From positions 6,510,001 through 6,574,000 of the forward strand of contig JBBMOL010000022.1 in assembly GCA_037954665.1 (NCBI GenBank): 64,000 nt of DNA, given 5' to 3'. Source of the DNA: Laguncularia racemosa. Taxonomy: Eukaryota; Streptophyta; Magnoliopsida; Myrtales; Combretaceae. Below, piece after piece: positions 56,507 to 64,000 of the stretch. A program made the translations under genes and the position numbers. The notes below the pieces were generated by a model, which saw only the letters and a program-made list of their open reading frames with translations, did no database searches and was not told the DNA's origin. Positions within the stretch are counted from its first letter, which is position 1; each line of letters starts with the position of its first letter.

Positions 56507-59500
56507 TCATTCAGACTTATCATTTGTATTAAACTCTTCATCATCTTCCCAGTCCACATCATTATCATCATGGTCAGAACTGAAAAACACTGCTTCATTA
56601 TCACTCTGCACAAACAAGATATGAAATCATCTCAATAATTCTATACTTTCCTACTATTTTTTCAAGTATGAAAGCAACAAGACACAATAACAGGACACAA
56701 GTCCCTTGTCAAAGGTCCAAGGTGATATCAAATTTCTCATGTAATGTACTCGGGAAGCACCACATTATTAGATATCATTAAAAAGACAGACTAAAAAGAT
56801 TGGAATCTAGATGCCAGCTATCACAATTTTCATGTCACTATGGCTCTCCACCACTAACAAATGCATCAAATTAACAGCAGTTAGACTTCAACATCTTGCC
56901 AGTCAGCAGTAGCAAACCATGGAAGGGTGTGCAAGGTAATGTATCTTACCTCTGTAAAATCTGAGACCTCATCATAACCATTGACCTCAGAATTCCAATT
57001 ATCCTCACTTTGTTTGATATCAAAATCCCCCTGCAAATGATCACCCCTTCTAGATCAATGTTGTGGCAATATAAACTAGCAACATCATCTAGAAATAAAG
57101 ACAGATCTTTTGTTGCAACATATTTATTGTTAACTACTTGGCGTAACGATAACGCAAATTTCAAATCCAAGTCATCCAAAATCATTTAATCTATCAACAG
57201 CATTGTAGACTGCCCTGCAATTCATAATAAACATAACATAGAGGACTACATAAAGCTCTGATACTTACAATTTCCTTCTTCATCTGCTGAATTTTTTGCT
57301 CTAGTTCAGCTATGTGTTGACTAAGAGCCTGCAAAATCAAGGTAGAAGGCATACAAATTAATAGGGATAGTTCTCAAAGACATAATGCAAATTCTTCCAT
57401 CACTTAGTTATAGAAAAAGAGAAGCAAGCAAACCTCATGGCGTTGCATGGCTACTGAGCGTTTCAGTGCTTTTGCCTTTGTGAGAAGGTTTCTTGGCCTC
57501 AAGCTAATTGGTCGCCGATAGTTCTTTCCACGATAGTATATGAGAGCATAGCCTTTGGGGACTCTTTCTATCGCAACTAAAATTCCACCACTCTCATATT
57601 CCAACAATCTTGCAGTATCTTCAACAAAAGAAAGGGTTTTCTGTTTGCTTATTAGTTTCACAAGTTCCCTATGCTTCCAATGCAAGTGCATATTCTCAAT
57701 GACACCATCAAATACACCACGAATACCTGGAGGAGAATCAAATGTGTAACTTCAACTTCAAGCTTGAAAACCACAGTTAAATACTGAAGCAAAATTTACT
57801 TACCAAGAGGCAAGTAGGCTTTCATTTTCAAACCAACTCTGCGAAACATAGTCCGTTCCTCATCAGTGATTGTTTCTTGATCATCATCAGGACCAACAGG
57901 AATCATTGAAGCTTCTATTTTAGACAATAGTCTCTCAGCCCTGAGTTTCTTTGCTTGGGCCTGTCAATAATTGATCACTTCTTAATTTCCTTGCAGCAGA
58001 TTAACTAAAAATAACTTCAGCTTTTTTTAATAATTAACTAAAAGTACATTAAGCTTTTTAGCTAAAGAAGTTAAGCCTCGAAAGACCTGGAATCAAAAAG
58101 GGCTGAAATGCACGCACTAAAGAATAAGAAAAAAAAAATGAGAGAGAGAGAGAAAGAGAGAAAAATCTTGCACGCTTCTGCTAGAATGCTTTGAATTCAA
58201 AGGCAACAGATTTTATTAGAAAGATCAGCCTCTCCCCTTCTTCAAAATTGAAATGTTCTTCCTCTCAAGTGTCATCTTTTGTCTTTTAACCAAACCAACA
58301 AGTAAAATGTTTCCTTCCCCTAACCCCCCATCAACACAAGCTCCGTTATTCCTTTAATTAAAAGTAATAATTTTTTAAGATAGAAGTGAATTGGAAGTCA
58401 TGATTTGTCAAATCTGTAAGGAAAGCACCTTTCAATAGTTAAAGACACAAGGACATATTGGTTTCTTAAATGCCATAGCAATAGCATGAAGTCCTTTTTT
58501 TCCAGCCAAGGTCAGAACAATCACGTGATCCTTGTCTATTAACTATTCCACCAAGTAGTTTCACTACAAATGCCAACCATTCTTGGAGATAAACTAAATT
58601 CATTACACAGAAATTAATTTCATAAAAAGATGACACTTACAATAGCAAGCTTATGCTCAATTTGTTTGACCAGCCTAATACTCTTAAATCTGGAAGCTTC
58701 TTCAATCATCTTTTCACGTTCTTCAGCAGATACCTCTCTTCCCCACCTGGCCTGAACCTCATAGAACTCTGCTAAAGAACCTGCTTGGGCCTGTCCATCT
58801 TCACCTGATGGAGCTGCTACAAGTAATCCGCTTCGAATTTTTTCTTCAATGTCTTGAATCTGTTTTGCTAAATCCTGTCTTTCCGATAAAGCAACAGCTA
58901 CAGTAGGAGGAAGAAAATCCTTACCACGATACATCACGATGTAATATTTATTTCTCAGCAGTAAGGTACCTCCAGTCAATAACTGCAAAGGAGGTGAAAT
59001 AAGAATTAGTACACCTACATCTATGTAATTAAAAGCTCTAGTCCCCTCTTAGCCACAGCATGCATTCAGAAACTGAAATCCTAAAGAGCAAAATACTAAA
59101 ATTTGCTTTTCTTAGATCAAATGGCTTAAAAAATGATAGACAGATATCAATGAAATAGCTGTAGCCAAAAAATGGACATAGTTTATTTGGTAAATAAGTA
59201 ATTGTATTGAATAAAGAGAATGTACAACCGCTAAGTGCAGGAAGGGTTACAATAAAATTCTGTCTTAGAACTAGAATTTCACAAGTTTACAAAATTGTAT
59301 AGAAACTCATGTAAACCAAGTCATGAGATCAGATGATTGTTATGTTCTACATGCTAACAAAGTGGTTATCAACTGACATCCTTCTTTTGCTGCAGATTAA
59401 ATAAGAGATGTTGTAGATTCTCTAGATCTTTGGTACCAGCATGAATGAATTGTCTCAACAGACAAGAACAGAACAAATGAGGTATGAACTGCCGATATAA

Positions 59501-62499
59501 GTTACTGCTCTATGTGAATATTTTAAGGGTACCCCAGGACAGCAAGAGCATCCACTTTGTATTTTTAATATTTCTAACTCCATCATTCTTTCCCCCACAC
59601 AGTAATCTTTTTCCAGATAAACTACCAGGAAAGCTTCAAACGTGCAGTAGATGCTCCTCCTATCATTAATACTCAATCTAATGTCTACAGATGGCAGCCT
59701 ACGATTCAAATATGGTAATTCTAATAGACCCTGCTCAAGGACTAATGTTTGTTTACTTTTCTCAGTGCTTATTGCATTGGATTAAAGAAAGAGTAGTTAA
59801 TTTATACGAGAAAAGGAAGAATTTAAGTTCAGCAAGACATTGTACAAAAAACAAAAGTGCTGCTTATCCAATCGATATGACTTAATATGAAGGTTTAATT
59901 CCCTCAAATTATGCTCGTCTGTAGGTGTTGAGAGAGAGAAGGTGAAAAGTTTGAGAAAATAATTCTAATCCCTAATATAACTGTTATTAGGGACATGTGA
60001 CAATGAACATACCTTCAACTCCTCAGCCATAAGTTTATTGTTTGTATTTTGAATCCCCCGTTTTACAGCAATCTTTACGACTAAACTTTTTTCCCAAAGC
60101 TTAGTAATTGCAGCTGCCAAACCTTGATGGTTTCTGTTTCTCCCTTCATGGAGTTCAGATGGAGATTAGATTTCAGAAATAGGTAACAAAAAAACATAAA
60201 AGTTTTTGCTCAGGAAGAAATAGTACCAAGGGCAAAATGGGAGGGAAGCGATTTAGCAAGCTTCCTTAAGTTAGTCATCTCTGCATTTGTTAGTCTTGAA
60301 CGCATTCCAGTAGGAAGAACCCTGAAGGGTGTTTTATAACCAGGAACCTTTTCAGGAAGTAAGTCCGCATCAACTGGCAGTACTCCAGTACCCCACCACT
60401 CTTCAAAGCGTGGACCTAAACCATCCAATAAGTTGTTATATTCTACTTCCTCTTCAGTCAAATTTTTTGAACTCATTGGATTCCTTAATGCCAATTCACT
60501 CTTTTCAGGCACTATGTTTTCTATATTCCCTGCTCCCACGATGGGTTTTTCAGCAGCAGTAACATCAGGAACAAACAGTGTATCCCCTTCTCTTTCAATC
60601 GATCGAGACCTCGAAACAGGCCCTTCATAGTTGTTCCCACGATATACCACCACGACACTGCCAGACCTCCATATCACCAATCCTCCTGTTCGGCGCTGAA
60701 AGTTAACTACAAGATTTCACTCACATGTATTGAGTCAACAAAACAAGCATGTCATATAATGTTCAAATGCAACACATAGGATTACGATTTAACAGAAAAC
60801 AACAAGATGAACTCAACGATACTATAGTAAAAAAGAAAATAAAAAATAAAAACAACAATATACAAAAAGTTCAACTTTCAAATATGGAAAACTGGGTATT
60901 TCAGAAGACAGACTTGCTGTCTACATGTTAACAACAAATAGGATAGGATATTCACTACTTCTCATTTTTGGTAAGTAACTCAGTAACCTTTGCATCTAAC
61001 TATTTGATTATGTATTTAAAAGATGAAAGCAATTATCAATATGGATACTGAGCAGGTACCAAAAGTCTGAAATCCCATGATGTCAGGATTCCTCGTTATT
61101 AAAGGTTCTGCTATTTATTTCCGTTCAATTAATAAAAAATATGATGATATCAAGGTAACCTTATATTTGTGTGTATGTAACAATAATACTCTGGTCACTC
61201 CTAGGTCATATAGAAAAGACATAATACAACCATCATCACTTGTTCTGTGAATATAACACTAACTATTCCAATTCTCGAAAAAAAAAAAAAAAAAAATCGC
61301 CTTCATGTAATTTCCTCCCAATAATCACAACAAATAAATAAGTATATATTCATTCACTAACTAAATTTCATTGAAATAAGATGAAATCTATATGCATAAT
61401 TTATCATAATTTCATTATTGCTTTAAAATAAAAAATTAAAAAAAATCGCTAATTACAGGATAATCAAAGCAACCACACAAGCTAGACTATAACCCAATCT
61501 CATCACTCATATATCTTCAAGTATAATAATAGCATCATACCAACTCAACCTAGTACACCACCAACAAAATCCGCACCTACACAATTCCAAAGTTTTTAAC
61601 ATTGAAAAACACTCCAAGGCATTACAATCAACAATAAATTCAATTTCACACCACCAATGGAGTTTCAAAACATTCAAAAAACCAACCTCAACAATCTCGT
61701 GCGCGGTTCTCATATCGGTTGCAAGAACCTCATGAAACTTAAGTCTAACAAGCTCCTCCTTCCTCCATTTATCATGAATCTTATCCAAAACTGCCTGCGT
61801 AATCCCTGCCTTCGGCACATTAATCCTCTCCCTAATAAACATCCCCGTTCTCCTCAACCTCCTCAGCTCCTCATCCTCAATTGTCAATTCCGCCAACGTC
61901 GGTGCCTGCACCGACCTCCTCCTACCTTCCTTTCTCTCTCCACTATCTCTCTCTTCCTTCTCCCACGGCAACACCACACCATCTCCCTCTCTCTCCTCGT
62001 CATCCGAATCTGATAAATAACTATCCGGCCGAACCCATTCTCGACGCAATAAATCACCTAATCTCTCCTCTCCAGTCATCGAATCACTTCCCAATCGTCC
62101 TAATTCTCTCTCTTCCTCTTCTTCATCCTCATCATCAGACCCTAGCCCTAGGTTCCGTAACCTAAGCACAATTCTTTCAATTGCATTCTGACCTTTATCT
62201 CTACCTACATACTTAACTTCCTGATTACTCAAAGTCTTCATCCTTCCGTTCCTTTCCTCGGTTTCGACATCAGTACTAGGATTTGTAGACGGCCATTTGT
62301 CCAGCCACGGAGAAGAAGACGAAGAAGGACTAGTCCGATTCTCATTTCCGCTCGTTGTGCATAGCGAAGAAGAGAAGTAGCGTTTTAATGGAGGTTTTTG
62401 AGAAGTGAAGATGGAGCGGAGAGAATTAGAGTGCGAAGAAGTGAGAGGAAATGCGTTGCGAAGTGGGAGTTCGGTGATTTTAGCTGCTACGAGTGCCAT
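56507..62499 (-). CDS. CFM3: CRM-domain group II intron splicing factor, CFM3 type, chloroplast/mitochondrial (814 aa, 9 exons)
   Basis: Exons (5' to 3'): 62499-61687, 60695-60227, 60143-60013, 58982-58641, 57960-57804, 57726-57434, 57328-57269, 57030-56950, 56605-56507. All introns are GT-AG, and phases join to one 2445-nt frame ending in TGA. The N-terminus is Ser-rich with few acidic residues (MALVAAKITELPLRNAF), as in organelle transit peptides. An acidic stretch (122-131, DDEDEEEEER-like) follows. CRM domains lie at about 201-298 (GMFIRERINVPKAGITQAVL), 406-500 (NRNHQGLAAAI, YIVMYRGKDFLPP) and 616-712 (the GxxG loop G-I-R-G at 638-641, YALIYYRGKNYRRP). The C-terminal tail is acidic. CRM proteins of this subfamily bind RNA and, with CAF-type partners, promote splicing of a subset of chloroplast group IIB introns; the Arabidopsis paralogue CFM3a is reported in both organelles. 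The choice of CFM3 over CFM2 or CAF rests on three CRM domains and close similarity to recalled CFM3 sequence. The start is the ATG in AAAAATGGC at 62499. The gene appears intact. Confidence 0.93.
57961..58640 (-). other. intron 4-5 of the CRM gene (680 bp)
   Basis: Non-coding, with an (AG)n-rich microsatellite at 58139-58164 and C/T-rich runs near 58310-58330. No nested gene is seen. Confidence 0.8.
58139..58164. repeat. GA-rich microsatellite in a CRM-gene intron
   Basis: Repeated GAGA units with one interruption. Confidence 0.9.
58983..60012 (-). other. intron 3-4 of the CRM gene (1030 bp) with a LINE-tail-like segment
   Basis: A donor GTATGTTCATTG at 60012 and an acceptor TTTGCAG at 58983 frame the intron. 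The part near 59178-59255 ('ttatttggtaaataagtaattgtattgaataaagagaatgtacaa', then 'gggttacaataaaa') resembles the 3' end of plant L1-type LINEs in the minus direction. No coding remnant was found. The open frames at 59455-59709 and 59691-59885 are intronic and not supported as genes. Confidence 0.55.
60696..61686 (-). other. intron 1 of the CRM gene (991 bp)
   Basis: Donor GTTGGT right after codon 271, acceptor TTTCAG at 60696. AT-rich, with a poly-A run at 61278-61296. No nested gene is seen. Confidence 0.85.
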
Positions 62500-62780
62500 T
62501 TTTTGAGTTAGGGTTTAGTGAAGTGAGGTTTTGGGGGACATACTCTCGGGCATTTTGGTTGTTTGGATGCCGAGAAAATGAAAGAAAGACGAGGGAGGGA
62601 GGGAGTGAGTGGAGGGATAAATCGTCGGGAATATGAAAGGAGAAGAAGGTGGATAAGAAAGATATTTCGGCCGTTTTTGGTCCAAACCCTCAAGTTAGCC
62701 GGTCCAAGATTAGGTCAAAAATGTTCAACGAACCAAACAGTTAGATGTTGTGCATTTAACAAATTTCATGTGTACTAAGT
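62500..62780 (-). promoter_or_regulatory. 5' flank of the CRM gene (5' UTR and promoter side)
   Basis: Lies directly upstream of the start codon. It is less AT-rich than the rest of the flank, with GA-rich segments on the plus strand near 62578-62610. No clear TATA box could be fixed. Predicted ORFs here, on either strand, lack recognisable domains and are not supported as genes. Confidence 0.5.
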
Positions 62781-64000
62781 TTTGCTATAGGGAAGATTGA
62801 TATATGATGTCTAAATATAAGAAGAGACGTCTACTTAACCAAAACACAAATGTTTGGCAAGTAAAACAAAAAAATAATAATAATAATAATAATAAAAAGG
62901 AAGTTAAGATGGCTTAGTATTAAACTTGAGTTTGAAGTCAATTTAAAAATTCAAAGCTCAAGCTTTACTTGATCAAGTTGGGATTTCAACTCCAAGCTTT
63001 AATTAAAGTACCACTCAACACATTTAGACAAGACATAATAAAGCTTGTTTGGGTTCATTTTATTTTTTTTAAATATAATTTTCTTCTAATTAAGATAATA
63101 TCAATGCATAGATTTGACTCAAACTCAACTTAAATGTGGATTCAACTTGAGTTTAATTAGGCTTATGAGTTTATCGAGCCAATTATCATAAAATTCATTT
63201 CAATAAACTACTTAAATGATTGAACTTGACTAGACTATGTATAATTAAACTTAAGAAAATATCAAGCCAAATTTAAGTAATTTGTCAATACATTCAAGTC
63301 GTTTATACCCCTATTTTAGTTTAATATTTAATCCATACATTCATTGTCTAAATGGTTCACCATTTTTATCCAAGCTTAATCAGATTATTAATTAAATAAA
63401 AGAATCTTGTATATGTAAGCAAGGTAGTATTTATAGAGGGCTAAAATGACCATACAATATTTTGGGTTTTGAGCTTAGTAAGGGTAGGCAAAAAAATTGA
63501 TGAACCACGAACCGAATCAAACTGAACCATAAATTAGGTTCAAACTGTCTTTTTATGTTCAAAATAATTATGAATCAAATCGAACTTTTTTTTTTTTAGG
63601 TTCGAAAAATTACAAATTGAACCGAACCATTTTAAATCAAACCAAACCATGAGAAGTAAAAAAAAAAGAAAAAAAAATAGCCGTGAAAATCTAAAGAGTA
63701 TATGACTAAAAAAAAAAAGGATTCTATGTTGTTTCATTAATCCCTTCTTTTATCTAGTTTTCATCAAGTAACCTACTTTTTTTTCGTATTTTTGCTTCTT
63801 GACATATATATAAACCCTAATTATCTTAAGAGAGACAATAAAAATACCTTAAATATATCAAGTAAATATTGAACATGCTAAGTGATAAAAAGAAATGATA
63901 ATGAATTAAATATTTTAATGTCAACTATGATTTTTCATGATTTATTAATTCACATATAGAAAAAAATTAGCAACATGTAAAACAAAGTGTGGAGTTTCGT
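62781..64000. other. AT-rich repeat-like DNA at the right edge
   Basis: No gene. 62876-62896 is an (AAT)n run. 62925-63310 is rich in 'caagct/gagctt'-type words and 63500-63650 in 'aaccgaacc/ggttcg'-type words. Both are kinds of sequence I associate with degenerate dispersed plant repeats. A T-rich and A-rich pair (63588-63597 and 63659-63676) flanks the second block. Confidence 0.5.
62876..62896. repeat. (AAT)n microsatellite
   Basis: Seven consecutive units. Confidence 0.95.

Noticed and set aside
56946..57185. 79-codon minus-strand ORF as the last exon of the CRM gene
   Set aside because: It is mostly intronic and partly in another frame. Spliced exons 57030-56950 and 56605-56507 give the expected acidic C-terminus and a stop.
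61507..61686. Extension of the CRM-gene first exon past codon 271 as one 330-codon ORF
   Set aside because: The extension loses CRM homology at once, while a GT donor at 61686 joins in phase to the exon at 60695 and restores the CRM domain.
61657..62165. Plus-strand ORFs rich in Pro, Leu and Ser opposite CRM exon 1
   Set aside because: Low-complexity shadow of the acidic and Arg-rich coding strand.
62508..62778. Short ORFs on both strands just upstream of the CRM gene as a uORF or divergent gene
   Set aside because: Composition is low-complexity, no motif is present, and nothing in the sequence fixes the transcript start.

Overview
This window looks like nuclear DNA from a flowering plant, probably a eudicot. 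It is AT-rich, most of it is old nested retrotransposons (Copia, several Gypsy lineages, L1-type LINEs), and it holds one convincing host gene with nine exons and GT-AG introns. No bacterial genes, rRNA, tRNA or CRISPR array were seen. The short tRNA-like matches are retrotransposon primer-binding sites.

Layout. 1-1232: edge of a minus-strand LTR element (LTR 411-1232, primer site, TATA box). 1.86-4.2 kb: minus-strand Ty1/Copia remnant. About 6.2-16.7 kb: plus-strand Gypsy element of the Tat/Ogre type, carrying a plant retrotransposon-associated 'DUF7745-like' region ahead of gag, protease and RT. It has no integrase and is split by a minus-strand solo LTR (10966-12160). 16.7-18.1 kb: tandem repeats and a Copia gag remnant. 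18089-20060: solo LTR of a Tekay/Del-like chromovirus. 20.3-33.2 kb: a three-level nest. A roughly 410-bp tandem repeat is interrupted by a Copia-like solo LTR (20918-33087). That LTR is interrupted by a whole Tekay-like element (21156-31967, target-site duplication TCTTG), which is itself interrupted by a minus-strand solo LTR (23616-25732, duplication ACCTT).

33.8-44.8 kb: two Athila-like Gypsy elements that encode only Gag and protease. Element B (38217-44804) is complete with both LTRs and the duplication TCATG, and it sits inside the 3' part of element A. 44.8-47.0 kb: no clear gene, apart from one short ORF-like stretch. 47.0-56.2 kb: an L1-type LINE on the minus strand (duplication at 47015 and 56183) that contains a second, nearly full-length LINE (49778-55333, duplication at 49764 and 55334).

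56507-62499 (minus): a complete CRM-domain gene of the CFM3 type. Its predicted product is 814 residues with three CRM domains and a Ser-rich organelle-targeting N-terminus, and it is expected to act in splicing of organellar group II introns. The outer LINE lies about 310 bp beyond its stop codon. 62.5-64.0 kb: promoter side of the gene and AT-rich repeat-like DNA.

The mobile-element ORFs are broken mostly by stops that replace Gln, Arg or Trp codons, as expected from decay of methylated cytosines. The more unusual signals are CACGNNCGTG-like modules repeated in LTRs of unrelated Gypsy lineages, possible splice sites inside the Tekay-like LTRs, the pair of Gag-protease-only elements, and a LINE whose ORF2 parts are out of order.
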